Source: Liolophura sinensis (lineage: Eukaryota > Mollusca > Polyplacophora > Chitonida > Chitonidae). Taken from it: 64,000 nt of DNA. Under the pieces are notes generated by a model. That model saw only the letters and a list, made by a program, of their open reading frames with translations, searched no databases and was not told where the DNA came from. Made by a program: the position numbers and the translations under genes. The stretch is taken from the NCBI RefSeq assembly GCF_032854445.1, contig NC_088296.1:19273485-19337484 (forward strand). The letters run 5' to 3'. Shown here piece by piece: positions 1-12,685 of the stretch. Each line of letters starts with the position of its first letter. The first letter of the stretch is position 1.

Positions 1-636
1 GGCACAATATTATATTTGCGTACAATAATTTTGCTATCAAGTTCTAGTAGAGAAGCCAAATATCACTATAACACTTGTCGCAACATAGGAACTAATTAAC
101 TAATTTGTCCTTTCTTAAGCAAAGAAATGCAAAAAGCTCTACCCCCCAAAAATGTTACTAAAGAACTGGACGCTGAAATAACTGTACCGCATAAGGACAT
201 GCCCAGTCGGGATTTCTCTACTCTCTATTCTACTGTTCCTCCTCAATGTTTACGTGATAGAATTTCACCAGCAGTTGTTTCGGGTGTTCTGTTAACCCTT
301 GCAACAAATCCTTACTGAATTGAGCGTTACAATTTCTATGACGTTTCGCCGTTCATCAAGTTGCTTGAATTTTGTGATTTATTAAGCAATGGGCCGTTTT
401 ACAATCCCTTTATTAAATAACTGTACACAGAACAGCTCCCCCCACCTCCCAACGCCCACCTCACTGAGGGCAATTTTCTAAGACATTTTCTAACATTTAG
501 TACTCTGGACTTGATATTACTCTGAGCTTTTCATGCCTTTTATGTCGTTCAAGCACACCACGCTTCTTTTGTAATTCCTGAAAACCAATAAGAACAAGCA
601 TAGGCTTCACCTACGTTTTTTTCCTTTTTTTTACAG
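1..636 (+). other. Presumed last intron of the left-edge PAN-domain gene
   Basis: This stretch precedes a good acceptor (T-rich tract, then TTACAG ending at 636). It contains a 63-codon open frame at 127-318 that is rich in Pro, Thr and Val. That frame could be a linker exon like the one at 14791-14898, but I cannot place convincing splice sites around it, so I do not call it coding. No repeat family is recognised here. Confidence 0.4.
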
Positions 637-860
637 TTGTCATGCGTGAGCCAGATGCTAATCTGATTATTGGAGATCCGCTATTTAGGCTAAGAATTCC
701 CCAGCCCACCATGTGTTCACGTGTTTGCATGAAGAATGAAATGTGTACCATATTTAATTTCAATGTGGATACCTTTGAGTGTAAAGGATATAGGCGAAGT
801 TCTATGATCACTTACAAAAAGAATCCAAAATGGACAGTATGGGTCCTTAAAAGGTTGTAA
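637..860 (+). CDS. Terminal exon of a PAN/apple-like domain protein (partial gene)
   Basis: This is the last coding exon of a gene whose upstream part is outside the window. It starts after a polypyrimidine tract and CAG (phase 1: one base of the first codon lies in the previous exon) and ends with TAA at 858-860. The roughly 74-residue product has the PAN/apple-like pattern C-x3-C-x5-C, then F-N-F-N, then C-x-G-Y, followed by a short basic and hydrophobic tail (WVWVLKRL) before the stop. The minus-strand exon at 13153-13376 is clearly homologous, has the same 224-bp length, the same phase and the same relative stop. PAN modules usually mediate protein or carbohydrate binding in secreted proteins. 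By analogy with the minus-strand gene, C-type lectin domains may lie upstream. The function is inferred from family only. An AATAAA lies at 994-999, but it falls at the edge of a repeat. Confidence 0.75.
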
Positions 861-993
861 CACGTTTCTCCAAACACGTGTTCAGAATCTAATTTTTGAT
901 GTTTTAGACAGACTGTCTTATTTATATACAGATTTCTATGCCTCAGTAAAATATATACATGTACTTTGATATTTTCAAAAGCATGCACCATAT

Positions 994-1450
994 AATAAAG
1001 ACGCACAGCACAGAGAGTAAAACCAGAGCAACGACGACAACGTGATAGATATACAGCATAGAGAGTAAAACCAGAGCAGCCTCTTGTCACTCGGCTTCTT
1101 GTCAGTTTACCAGTTAGGGTTTTATTCTAACTGTTCACGTAAATATATGAGTAGTAGTATTACACGCCCCCTAGCACCATGACTTGTGCAGAATGGTAAA
1201 AAAATATGCAGTGATGTTAACTGCAATATATTAGACATCGTTGATCTTGAGTAATCTAAAGGTTAAGTTGTCATTATACTTAATATGCATCGCATTAAAA
1301 CAATGGCCTATAGGATTCAGAAACTATTACAGGACTATGTTTTGGTTCTGATGATTCTAGGCGTTGGTTTCAAGCTTGCACAAGCTTAGTCTTTGACCAA
1401 ACCCTTAGGTTATGTTCTTATCGGGATTTTAGGATAACAAATCTTCCACA
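994..1450 (+). repeat. Dispersed element D, copy with two internal 48-bp units
   Basis: The copy begins near AATAAAGACGCACAGCACAG, carries the 48-bp unit (AGAGTAAAACCAGAGCA..GACGACA) about twice, and continues with the family tail (TTTTATTCTAACTGTTCACG, then GCAGTGATGTTAACTGCAAT). The same order is seen in copies at 45.5, 50.9 and 55.4 kb. No protein is encoded. Confidence 0.7.
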
Positions 1451-1787
1451 AAATACACAATTTGACAATGAATAACAGATTTAGTAAACAGAAAGATTCT
1501 GGGAAGAAAAAGTAGACTAGATCAAGGAAAATTAAATTTAATACCAACGCCCAGTTCAAAGCGCCCCTCAGCCATATTCTGTCTAGTGTATAACGCCCAC
1601 AGGTAGATATATTTTAGGTTTTATGTAGTCGTCTAATTGCTCGTAGCGCTGACTAAGCTGTTTTTAAATTATTGCAGTTCACCGATTTGTAGAATACAAT
1701 ACTTCTGTCCATCGATTTGAATTGATTGCAAACGGCCAGACGAAATAATTGGAAATGAACATGGGTAGCCGCGTATGTCAGGGTTCT
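1451..1787. other. No recognised feature
   Basis: I see no coding signal, RNA gene or recognised repeat in this AT-rich interval. Confidence 0.4.
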
Positions 1788-1800
1788 TCCAGACAATCCG

Positions 1801-2164
1801 ACCGGCCCGGATAGCACAATTGGTAGACCGTCCGCTTCGGGAACGGTAGATCCAGGATCAATCCTTGATCAAGTCACACCTAAGACTTTAAAAGAGAAAC
1901 TTGTAACTTCTTGCTTGGCGTTCAGCATGAAGGGGATAGTGCAACGACTGGTTGACCCGTATCAGTATAATGGCTTGCGCGGGGCGGCTTACTTGTCTTC
2001 GGTAAGTCGTCTCAGTGTAGCAGCACTAAATAAAAGAGCGGTGGAAATCCGTCCTGCAAGAAGGAGGCATATTACACGTACATGCACCCTAAGAATTCCT
2101 TCGTCGTCATATGACTGAAAAATTGTTGAGTACGACGTTAATCCCCAAGCACTCACTCACTCAC
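1801..2164 (+). mobile_element. SINE family B, full-length, with 13-bp TSD
   Basis: This is a tRNA-derived SINE. Its head (GGATAGCACAATTGGTAGAC..) contains an A-box-like segment and a stem like that of a tRNA. The body is shared with copies at 15.06, 48.36 and 62.69 kb, and it ends in ACTCACTCACTC. The 13-bp sequence TCCAGACAATCCG directly repeats at 1788-1800 and 2165-2177, a perfect target-site duplication. The short open frame inside it (from the ATG at 1927) is a repeat-derived shadow. Confidence 0.9.
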
Positions 2165-2177
2165 TCCAGACAATCCG

Positions 2178-5100
2178 GTTCCCTCAGATGTCCCTGTTTA
2201 ATCCCGACTCTTCGGCTTTATCTACTCGGTCCAGTATCGTTCAAAACATAAACATGAGCACCGTGATATAACTGAAGAATTCTTGAACAATTCGGGGTTG
2301 AACATACAGCATAATAGGTAAGTCAATAAATAGAAATGAAACTAACAGTTTTAGGTGAAGTTCCCAGCAACCGGTAATTTTGTAGTATAATAGAGAAGTT
2401 TAGCGATGAAACACTTTTGTCGTCAAAGGCAGTTCTACTGTGCCATTTGAACTGTAAAAAAATATGTTAGGCAGCCATGTTGAAATTGATGTACTTATTA
2501 CCAGCTTCACCCCTTAACAGAGAAACAAATGGCACCTCTTTCCTTTAGGAAATTCTCCACTTCACAAATCGTTTAGATTCCCAATTTTTTCTTCATTTGT
2601 CCACGCAGAATTACTTTATATGACAATTTGTACTGGCGCCCATATCTTTGGTGAATGGGGTCATGATAGGTGCCTAATATTTTTTATAGGTCATATGAAA
2701 AAGTTGGACATTATCTACGTTCAATAATAAGAGTTCGCAAAAGAAACTCCCATATTAAACAGACGCACGGCATAGAGAGCAAGACCAGAGTAGCGACGAC
2801 AGTGTGGTAGGTGGTAAATGCTCACAACTAACCAATGAAATCCGGAGAACGTCTTGCGAATTTTCCAACACGTTACTTTGAAATTTCGCGACCTAAGTTG
2901 GGACGTTGCCTTTACTCATTCGTTACACGAAGTGACATGATAACGCAAAACTGCACAGAAATTACAACGATTTCTATACATATACCCGTGGGGTCATTTC
3001 ACAGTGTTGTGGGACAGGTCTGTATCATTTACGGACCACCACAAACGTAAAGTTTGTTGATTGGTAATATTCAACGAATTTATCATCAATTATGTCAGAC
3101 AGTGGCATACCGTCTCGGACCAAACCACATTCATCTCCCCAGTAGGTATTAAGCCTACTTAACACGCTGTTCATCTGAAAAATATGCACTTTTTGTCGTT
3201 CATTTTACCGCTTAGTCTAAATAACAAATATAACACCGTCAGTGAAAACTTCATCTGAGTTTCCGATAGCAGATGGGAACGAGAAGCGGCATCCCATCGG
3301 ACAATGATTAAAATTAATTAAATCTTACAATATAATTTTTTTCTCTCAACGTTTATGAGAACTGAAGAATTTAAATTTTGCTCGTCTTTCGTCCATACAA
3401 GAGATGATTTTTTTTCTGTTTTCTTGGGTAAAATACAGTAAAATTATTTTGAAAGGCTGTGTTCAAGTCGGGGTGTTTTCCCTGACGTCCACGATAACTA
3501 GGTCTGCGGAGCTCTCATCTCAGAAGCCACCACCACAAAACTAAAGCATAAAATCCAGCGGCAGTCGAATGCCTAGAACAGTCTCAGTGGAGCTTACATT
3601 TGTTTCTATTTGTTTCAGAATTAAGTTTGAATCCAGTTGTACAACAATCCTATTGTAGTAATGTTGTAAACATGTAATAGGAGTTAAAATCTCCAGAACA
3701 ACCCTTCCGGAGGCTACGACCTCAACCGGGAATACACCCCCGCCGTGCATCTGCAGGGTTCTCAAAAACGATAAAACAGTCCACTACCTTTATCTTTAAT
3801 ACACTTCTCCTTTGATTATGATACGGAAAATAACTTCGACGTTAGAAAGCTAGATTAAACGTGGCGTCTCCTTGCTGTCTATAATGGGGTCGCGCTGACT
3901 GTGTCAGGACAAAGTTGTACTAAACTTTCACTGAAATGAAAAAAAATCTAAAAGAAATTAATGCGGGCTTAAAATACTTTGAATCGTAGTCTTTCAGTGG
4001 ACATAAACATTGGTCAGGTGCTGTCTTTCACTTCAAGCAGAATCAGGTACAAAGTGCAGTGATGTTTATTGCAATTTATTAGACGTTATTGGTCTTGGAT
4101 TGCGCAAAATGGTGTGTGGTTATAGCCTTTGACTTGAAATTGCAAGTAAAACAAGAACAGCTATACAGTAGTGTTGTAGTTGACCAAAATGTTCACACTT
4201 AACAGGTAAAACCCGGGATCTTGTCAGTGTACCTCCGGTAAGGTTGTAATCTAACTCTTTGTGCAAGTGTTCAAAGAATAGCAACTTACAGTCCATAGCA
4301 CCATATCATTTGCAATAAAGTGTTTTAAAATGTAATAACTGTACATTGCTTCTTCACCCCTCTCTACATGACAGATAAAAGCGTTCTTTTTCTAATTATT
4401 CTTAAGCCATAGTGATACGCGATATTGCTGCTTTCTAAGCACTAACATGAAAAGTTAGAATAAAACCCGAACTGAGGTAGGGTTTTCACCATTTGCCAAC
4501 AATGACACTGTTGTCACTTAAAGTTCATCGTTAATAGTAATTCCGTCCATGAGGCGCATATGCATATAAAATTAGTTTGGGTTAGAAGTTTAGAAGAGAT
4601 GTAAAATATGCCTAAAAAATAATGTTTTAAAACTGTTGGCATAATTTGTTTATTTCCCTGAAAACCAGAGTTCTCTTTCAAGAATTCTTGAAGCAGTGAT
4701 CCTCTGTTTGTGTTGGTGATCACGCAGTGAGCTTCTGTTGAGGTTTTCGATGTTCGTTACGTTAAAGGCGATGTATGTGGAAACTACATGTGGCTATAAC
4801 ATGCTGTATGTGGTAGCACTCTCAAATGAAATTCCATCGACTCGGAAGGCGAGAGTATAGAGTAAGACACGCACTGCAGTTTCCTCTGCTGAGTTTCCTC
4901 TGCATTTTTCCTTCATTTCATGTGCATGTTTTCTGGGGTTCCTCTAACATAGAACATGACAGTCGTTAAGAGAGTTAAATGGCGCAAAACAAGTTCGCAA
5001 CTGCTAGTCTAATTTTGTCTTTAGTCGTTGACACGATTGTGGGTCATTTACACAATTAATGTATGGCCTCTACAATAGTGAACAACCTTTGTGGGGCAAA

Positions 5101-5580
5101 TACAGAATCCGTCAGGCTTCTTTGTCAATTGAAGATAAATCTGTTAGCAGTTTGTGATATTCTTGTATTTGGTTTGTGAATATAAGCTGGTGAGCTGTGA
5201 AGTGATTTAATTATACATACAGTTCGTTTTTCAACATTTTTGTTGCCATTTTGAGATTATTACTCATCACGGCGTTATTACATGTACATATATTCTCCAT
5301 AAAATGTTTCTGACCTTCTACTGGGACGTCGGAGGGCCGAATAGATAGAGGATATTGCATAGTGAAGGTTGAATCAATATTTTTCGAGTGAAAATGAAAA
5401 CTCACGTCTCTTGGGTTATCATTTCCACCTGTTAAGCGAAAAAATATTTATGATATTTAACCTTTTCTTAGCAATATTTTCTTTATTATTTACATTTTTA
5501 CAATATGGTGAATTTGTGTAATTAAACAAGTTGAAGCAATGTTTTTGGCTGGAGGTCTTCAAAGACTTTTGTATATAGCC
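2178..5580. other. Gene-poor AT-rich stretch with old element D fragments
   Basis: Fragments of dispersed element D lie at about 2745-2835 (GGCATAGAGAGCAAGACCAG) and in diverged form at 4040-4320 and 4440-4510. The open frames here (for example at 2835-3050, 3541-3765 and 5211-5405) have no recognisable domain, no paired splice sites and no homologue in the window, so none is called. Confidence 0.45.
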
Positions 5581-5592
5581 TCACGTCGCACA

Positions 5593-5718
5593 TGACGTAT
5601 GAATTCGTTTCCTGTTGCTTGACGTCAGGAATGTTAAAGTTGACTGATCTTGTAATATGACGTCATTCTGCTAAGGTCGAACTGAAATGTCATAAAACAA
5701 AATGTTTTTGTGACGTCA
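5593..5718. promoter_or_regulatory. Cluster of CRE-type TGACGTCA palindromes
   Basis: Perfect TGACGTCA octamers occur at 5620-5627, 5658-5665 and 5711-5718, with a half-match TGACGTAT at 5593-5600. TGACGTCA is the established binding site of CREB/ATF bZIP factors. Three within 99 bp suggests a regulatory element, but no promoter or first exon is visible nearby, so the target is unknown. Single copies also occur elsewhere in the window (17.5, 25.7, 39.6 and 40.0 kb). Confidence 0.3.
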
Positions 5719-6330
5719 TGGCGTCGGGGTGCATAATAACAAAAGTAATATATAATTATCTGTGCATGCTACCCGCCTGATACAGAGCCCCTTGACATTT
5801 TTTCTTATCACCATCCTGTGCACGCACGGAACTACTTTCGCACCGAGAGAGCTTTCCCTGGAAAAGCCCTGCGGTCCTTGACTGAGATTTCCATGCAGTG
5901 GTGACCTACTTACACGAACATGCAATTTTATCTGCCTAAAACTGAAACCCAGAAAAACAAATAAAATTTTTTCTACATTGTCTACATGGAAACATTATGG
6001 GCATAAATGTTATATTCAAATATTTTCCTCATTTCCTTGTGTCGTCTGCTTCGTGATTTTTGGCTTCTAATTACATTCCGCAACGCTAGCTGTAGATGTC
6101 AGTTCAGGCCAGATTTCTAGCTCGAGACGTTTGCAATTCATCTGTACATTAAGTTTTCTCCTTTAAATATTTAAATTAGCCTTTTCCTTTTCGTTCTCCT
6201 TTCAAAAGTTTGTTGTTGCTACTCAATTATTGCTTGATTTCCGAACTGTTAAACTGTTTACCTTTGGAACTGTGCTATACTGTTAGTGTTACCAGTGCAA
6301 ACCACGCCATTATGGACCAGGGACTAAGAC

Positions 6331-7225
6331 ATGCCAAATTTTGACATTGGATTTTGGTCGGACAGGGACAGTGAGCAGCTATCCGATTATGATAGTGATT
6401 TTCTTGCTAGAATAGATGCTTTCGAAAAGGAAATTTTGGTGACCGACGCCCATGACAACCTTCATTTCCGAACAGAAGGCCAACTTTCGTTGAATGTGGC
6501 GAGAGCAAGAAATAACAGTTTGTCGTGTCATTGAGGAACAAAAACACTGTCCGGAAAACTTAAAACGTAGCCAGAATATTTTCTGGATTCCTGCGAAGCT
6601 TTCCTCGCGAAGATGATCGGGAAATTGAGGAGATACCACCTGTCCAGTTGAACAATTACGTTTGATCATTCCTTCTTTCCCTGAGAAAACACGACGGTAG
6701 CGAGTATGAACCAGACACTGACCAGTTATTACAGGGAGCATAACTATGCACATAGCTTGATACAGCTTGAAATGGCCAGTGTATACTAAAGAATAATAAA
6801 GTAATAGGGAGCCATAGTCTGCGGACTTGTCAACAAAATATGGTTGATGAATTCCCTTCATTCGGGCCTTCGTGGAGGAGAAGAAAATCGTAAACTCAGA
6901 TTGGGAGACGTGACCTTAAAATGTGATGAAAAATCTGGGGACAGAATACCTGGAGTACAATGTGCGGCGAAGCATCAGCACAGAGCTCGAGCTGATACGA
7001 CGATGCAGACCAGCACATTGGGATGATAATCTCTATGTAGCCAGCGAGATATCACTTTTACCAGTTGTTGACAGCTTACTGGAACTTTTCCAACGCATAG
7101 ATTTGGTGTTAGACACTTATAACATTGCTGTGAAATATCTGACACGTTGTGGTATGGTGAATAAAATTTTCGGAGTCACATGGACAGAATATTTTTTTCA
7201 AGATCTCTGGCAGTCTGCTTCATAG
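6331..7225 (+). pseudogene. Decayed coding-like region, family unknown
   Basis: Two plus-strand open frames in this stretch look protein-like. The one at 6331-6534 is acidic (Asp/Glu/Ser-rich near its start) and is followed in another frame by a plausible continuation (IEEQKHCPENLKRSQNIFW). The one at 6923-7225 contains SEISLLPVVDSLLELFQRI and ends WTEYFFQDLW. They are interrupted by stops and frame changes and I see no splice sites. I do not recognise the family. It could be a broken transposon ORF or a retrocopy. Homology would have to decide; this call rests on composition alone. Confidence 0.3.
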
Positions 7226-7807
7226 TTGTATCTAAATACGATTAACCCTACGGCTAAGGGCCGGACGTTCATCAGTAAACTTAGATCGCCACATAATATA
7301 TCTGAACATTCGCAATCAAAGTGCATCTGAGAAACTTCATTTGGTAAATGTCAACATACCAAGTTGATTGGAGCAGGATTTGGATATTGATTTAATAATT
7401 AATTCACCTATAACATTATCTGTGTTTTTTTTACCCGTCATCATTGTAAAGCTGTTAACTGCTTCTCTTTGTATGAATCCTACATAATTTCTGTATATAC
7501 GTTCCTAATACATGTACTTTGGTGTTTTGTGCAGAACCTGATTTTAGGAATTGGTCTTTTGGTTATTGGCGCAGGACATCCATTTTGTACGCGAATGCCT
7601 GTTTAGACGCTTAGATTGAAATGTCTGAAAAATTAGTGAAATATTTCGAATCCATATGGTTGTGGATTGAGTTTATTTCAACAGTAAAATATACACTAAA
7701 TTACAATATAAGAAGTGATACACCATACGTATCAGAGCTGCAGGAGAATAGAGAGGATGTAAGGCCCAAACTCTCTGTGTAAGTGTGTACCTTGCGTGCG
7801 TGCGTGC

Positions 7808-8065
7808 GTTTATTTATTGTTTTATTTTAATGGTGCTTTACGGCGTACTCAGGAATACATTACTTATTTATTTCATTGGTTTTTTTTACACTGTACTCAA
7901 GAATATTTCACTTGTACGACGGAGGCCAGCATTATGGTGGGAGGAAACCGGACAAAGCCCGGGGGAAACCCACGACCATCCCTTGGTTGCTGGTTGTAAT
8001 TCCCACGTACGGCCGGACAGGAGGCCAGCATGAGTTGTACTTGCATTCACAGCGACCACATCGGT
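7808..8065 (-). mobile_element. SINE family A copy
   Basis: The family A tail (TTTATTTATT..) lies at the left. It is followed by a partly duplicated GTACTCAAGAATATTTCACT segment, the GGTGGGAGGAAACC core and the head region (CCAGCATGAGTTGTACTTG) on the right. The first 60 bp contain a second, diverged copy of the tail segment, so one SINE may have inserted into another. Confidence 0.8.
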
Positions 8066-8139
8066 GTACTGGTGTACTTACCGGGTAAAATTCCTTGACA
8101 TGGCATTTAAGAGCATTGAAATAAACTATATCAAATACA

Positions 8140-8400
8140 ATATAATTAAGACGTACAGTACAGACAGAAAAGGCAGAGCAGCGACGACAGTTTGATAGAC
8201 GTACAGCATAAAGAGTAAGACCAAAGCAGCGACGACAGTGTGATAGACGTGCAGCATAGAAAGACCAGAGCAGAGACCACAGTGATAGACTTAGAGCATA
8301 GAAAGACCAGAGCAGCGACGGTGTGACAGACGTACAGCACAGAGAGGAAAACCAGTGCAACGACCACAGTGTGATAGCTGGAAAATGATCACACTTAACT
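8140..8400 (+). repeat. Element D copy with 4-5 tandem internal units
   Basis: The copy starts near ATAATTAAGACGTACAGTAC and holds four to five diverged copies of the 40-48 bp unit ending GACGACAGT(TT/GT)GATAG. It then runs into GCTGGAAAATGATCACACTT, the family's next segment. The open frames on its minus strand are simply the repeat. Confidence 0.75.
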
Positions 8401-8414
8401 GATGCACGGCCTCT

Positions 8415-9190
8415 CTACGCGTTAAAACATACATTCGTATACCACCTGTCAACAAATATGGACGTACCCGATAAATATTCGCAAGGCCAGTTTTCAAAAC
8501 GACGTTTAAAACAAACGACTACAGAACTAAGACGAAAGTATGCAAGGGGAACAGTTAACAGTGTTCAGTGGTGTCCAGGAAAGACGCATGGTATGCCAAA
8601 GGTGAATGAGTAGAACCAGTACTCAAATCGTGTACCATGTTGTATGTAGTGTAAAAGTTGCCGATAGGAGAATATACACTTGCCCTTTGATTGTAATTGA
8701 TCATATATCCAACCTGGCGATGGAATTCAACACGATGAATATAAAATCCCTACCCACGGGCCAAACCGAAATAAACACAATTATGAGAGAGAATGCCTCA
8801 TTATGCCACAGAAGATTCTGGACGATCTGTCCCTGGAAGAAAATTATACTCTTTGCGAAACCCAAGAAACTTAAGAGTGAAGGCGTTTGATAGAATAACC
8901 TTGACACTTTTGTCTTGCAGTAATGACTTGTCACGGTAACACTTGGGATCTAAACATTGATACAAGGCGAGATATGTACAAGCCATATGCAGGACGCTTC
9001 GGTACATCACTGCCCAAGAAAGGGCAATGGTCAAAATTCACACTATTTCCTTGTCGTTAAGTCTGCGAGAGAGGAAAGTGTTTTGGTATTTGTACAAATA
9101 TAGGTCCAGATAAGATACTGTCTGGTAAGTCTGTGGTCTCCTATAAGTCCAACGAAGCTGGGTAAATATCTTTCATAGGGTTCATAGGGA
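8415..9190. repeat. Dispersed repeat segment also present near 29.05 kb
   Basis: Short collinear blocks (CATTCGTATACCACC.., then AGTTTTCAAAACGACGT, then TGATCATATATCCA) recur in the same order at 29.06-29.27 kb. The block ATTCAACACGATGAATATA recurs near 38.76 kb. I recognise no coding capacity. The identity of the element is unknown. Confidence 0.45.
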
Positions 9191-9194
9191 ACAT

Positions 9195-9405
9195 GTTTGG
9201 CTGTCCCCATTAGCGCTGTGAGTTCAAGTCCAGCTCATGCAGGCTTCCTCTCCGGTCGTACGTTGGAAGGTCTTGCAGCAACCTGCAGATGGTCGTGGGT
9301 TTCCCCCGGGCTGTGCCCGGGATCCTCCCACCATAATGCTGGCCGCTGTCGTACAAGTGAAATATTCTTGAGAACGGCGTAAAATACCAAGTCAAATAAA
9401 CAAAA
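9195..9405 (+). mobile_element. SINE family A copy, 5'-truncated
   Basis: It begins inside the tRNA-like head near GCTGTGAGTTCAAGTCCAGC (B-box-like). It continues through GATGGTCGTGGGTTTCCCCC and CCACCATAATGCTGGCCGC, and ends ACCAAGTCAAATAAACAAA. The open frames on both strands are repeat shadows. Confidence 0.85.
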
Positions 9406-9639
9406 AATTAAATATGAGCAGTAGCGTTGATATAATGGATTGCATACACAAGCTTTATCATTACTTTCTCAAGCCAAGTGTCAAGGACTGATGGTTTTGC
9501 CTTCTCCCCAATAGATCATATTTTAGCAAGATTGTCAACCTCCTAAATGATAATTCCTCTCATTATGTTTTTTTTTCTTTTCTATGCTTCGAACGCCTCA
9601 CAAGCAGACCTCGTAGATCCTCATTATTTACAATATTAG

Positions 9640-9975
9640 ATTAACCAGTCATGACATGTTTGCATGCATGATTAGTTTAGCGATTCACTGTCACACACAG
9701 CGGAAAATAGGGTACGTCCTGACATACAGGGATCCCATGGTTTAGTATAGGAAAATGTAGAGGCTGACGTTACTTCCGTAACCATTTTACTCAGTGCTTT
9801 AAGAGGATCTGCATATCTTACTGTGCGTAGAGCGTGCATGTTACTACTTGCGTCACACAAACATAGTGGGTATCTGACAGCTATGATGCTATGAATGGAC
9901 AAATTTATCAAACTTCCCCCTACAATGGCTGCGCTAATTTCGGTGATTGCATTTTAACTGGATGTTACGTCGCCA
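9640..9975. repeat. Dispersed repeat block shared with 29.64-29.83 kb
   Basis: GCGTAGAGCGTGCATGTTA, and later AACTTCCCCCTACAATGGCT, occur here and again at 29.64-29.75 kb in the same order. With the 8.4-kb block, this suggests one roughly 1.5-kb element copy here and a shorter one at 29.05-29.85 kb. Confidence 0.45.
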
Positions 9976-12487
9976 ATCCCCATAACAGCTCCAGCACCCT
10001 AAATAGTCCTGGTCACGGATTTTCCCTTTGATACCGGAAACAGTATCCTTTAGGTAAGAATAAAGTACGTCTATTATGTGAATGCCGAAGTGATTCCAAC
10101 CAGGTTTAGAGGGAGAAAAATGCTTACATAATAGCAGAAGTGTTTTTCCTGGCTGATTTTCTGTGGCTATTTACCATCAGTTTGGGTCGTCTTTCCAACA
10201 TACTGTTTTTGTTTTTCATAAAACGAAGTAGATACAACATGATGATCTACAGTTACATTTAACCTAAGATTGAACACAACTTGAATCACTAGTCGGAGAG
10301 GTGTTGAGTGTTAGAAAGTTATTATGTCCACACATAGGAGTAAATTGGGATCTTTGGCAACTATGGGTTATACAACCGCTTACTTGTACTTGACAAGGTT
10401 TTGTTTTGTTCCATGAGTTTCAATAATCGCAGGATCACTGACCACATATAGCATACAAAGTATATACTTTTAAAAGTATTTCATTGTAAAGTTATACAAA
10501 TTATAACATGCAAACCGGACAAATCCTGAAGAAAGCCAACGACCATCATTAGATTGCTGCCAGACCTTCCCAGATGCGGCGGTTACAAGCGTAATCAGGC
10601 TACGGCCCACATTTAATGATTCCACATTGCCTGATATTCTTATATATATTCTCTTATGTGTCTTTGGGCTGCCGTTTTACTTTTTCTGCTTGCTAAGGAA
10701 TATTGATTTGGATGGCAGACTTCAAAGGTTTCCTTCCAGGTATAACCTATCTTGTTTTTCACGAAATGGAGGCGGATGGAGACACGGCAAAAATAGTAAA
10801 AAGGGACGACGGTTATCAGGCCCGAAGCGTTTGGGGCTCGCAGATTTAAGGACAGTCCTGAGGCCACATTTTAACATGTAGGTAAATGGGAAAGTAACCA
10901 CGGACTGTGACCATCAGCGGCAACTGCACAAGTGGAAATAACCGCCACTCACCGCCACACTAATGTTGCTATAATCAACAACATAGTACCTGGGTCCTGC
11001 AAGACTCTCCGATAAGTAAAACTAAGAAGCTGGGAAAAACAAACAAGTCTAACCATGGATGTCTCATACATCAGATGTTTATTTTATAGATCTGTGAAAC
11101 TGCCATATATCTGCGCATACTATTCTACTGTATATAAAAATCTTGTTTATTGTTAGGTCAATAGCAAATTAAGAACAATTTTTAAACATGTATTCGGCAC
11201 TGAAATGTGCGCATTAAAACATCACTATATTGTATTCAACGCTTTTTACCTAGTATACACTGCGTGTAATTTTTTTACGGATTTTAACACCGCATTTTAT
11301 TAATGACTCATTTAAATTCAGTCATTTACACAACATAATACATCATCTTATCTTTACAAATTCCATCTATAACTATCTTCTAGAAATAGGCATGGATGAT
11401 GCTGATGGCGGTAGACATATGTACAGTCTTCCCACCCTGATAAAGTTTTCCCACCGTGACATCCATGGGTCTTCGAAACATTATTGCAAATCAACCCAGC
11501 TATATACAGAAAACAACCCCAACTTTCAACCATCTGATCATGCGATATTTCACTAACTATATCTAGAATTTATTGTTCCAAAGCTTTTTCTCTCCATCAT
11601 ATCCTGTTTGAGATGTCTCACAATCTGATAAGTCCTTATATGTCTCTACATGAAATGACATTTAGTCCAAAAAGATGCTCAAAACCAAGTTCTCTCTCCG
11701 GTGTTGCCATAAAAAACTAAATGGCATAGGTAAGTATATACCGAGTGTAAGGTGAACAATAATCTAAATATGACACACCCAGAAAATTTCTAATTAAATG
11801 GCTGATTATATGTATACTTATGTCACTGAGAGGCGTATTCGTGTGCAGTTACAAACCAAATACATAGTTGAATTACTAATGGTTATGTTTCGTGTACTTT
11901 GACATGGAGGTTTATTGTGCTTTGAACACTGAATTAATGTAACAATGGTCGAACACGATTGTACCAAGGCCATATATATCTAAACTATCTTGCAGTTCTG
12001 TATGTGGCTACGACAATATTAGATTTCATGTGTTGCGAGCTAACAATTGGTGGGAAGTTTTGTGCGTAAACACACATTACAGTATTCACAGCAGTAAGGA
12101 TGTCATTTAGAGATGCGTATAAAGAATCAATATTATGAGTTCTGAGGAAACCAAACAACCGCAGGAGGAAACCAGAAAAAAGCAGAAGGAAACCTCACAG
12201 ATCAATGAAGAAAACAAACCCATCTATGAGGATACCAACACCTCCGGCTAAGTGCTTTAATCGCCTCAGCCAAGCAGATAAAATCGATGAGTAAAACTGT
12301 TTTAAAAATCAATACTTTGTAAACTAAAAGAAAAAATAAATAAACCATTAAAATTCAAGAATTTTTTCCAGCGCGAAAGTCATACAGTTGACTATAAAAT
12401 TCAGAAAGCAACCCGGAAGTGTTGTCCACTAGTGGTGTTTACGATTTTGATATGCCTTAAAATATGGTTTATTAATTTCCATTGTAT
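9976..12487. other. No recognised gene
   Basis: This is about 2.5 kb of AT-rich sequence. The frame at 10627-10881 and its antisense partner have no domain I recognise. There are no tandem repeats and no clear SINE before 12488. Confidence 0.4.
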
Positions 12488-12685
12488 TTATTTGTTTATT
12501 TGGTTAGTGTTTTACGCCTTGCTCAAGGGTTTTTGCCTGATACAACGACTGACACGACCCAGGGAAAACCCACGACCCATCCTCAGGTTGCCACATACGA
12601 TCGGAGAGGAGACCAGTATGAACTGACCCCTGAACTCACACCAGCCGCATTGTGAGAGGTTATGGAGTTATTGCGCCGCTCTGGC
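12488..12685 (-). mobile_element. SINE family A copy, diverged
   Basis: The tail TTTATTTGTTTATTTGGTTAGTGTTTTACGCC is followed by GGAAAACCCACGACCCATCC and then the head segment with AACTCACACCAGCCGCAT. The middle has deletions compared with the copy at 12836. Confidence 0.8.

Noticed and set aside
1915-2118. Recurring 60-70 codon frame starting MAFSMKGIVQR (also at 48405 and 62809)
   Set aside because: It recurs because it lies in SINE family B; the copies also carry stops and a deletion (15.1 kb), so it is not a conserved small protein.
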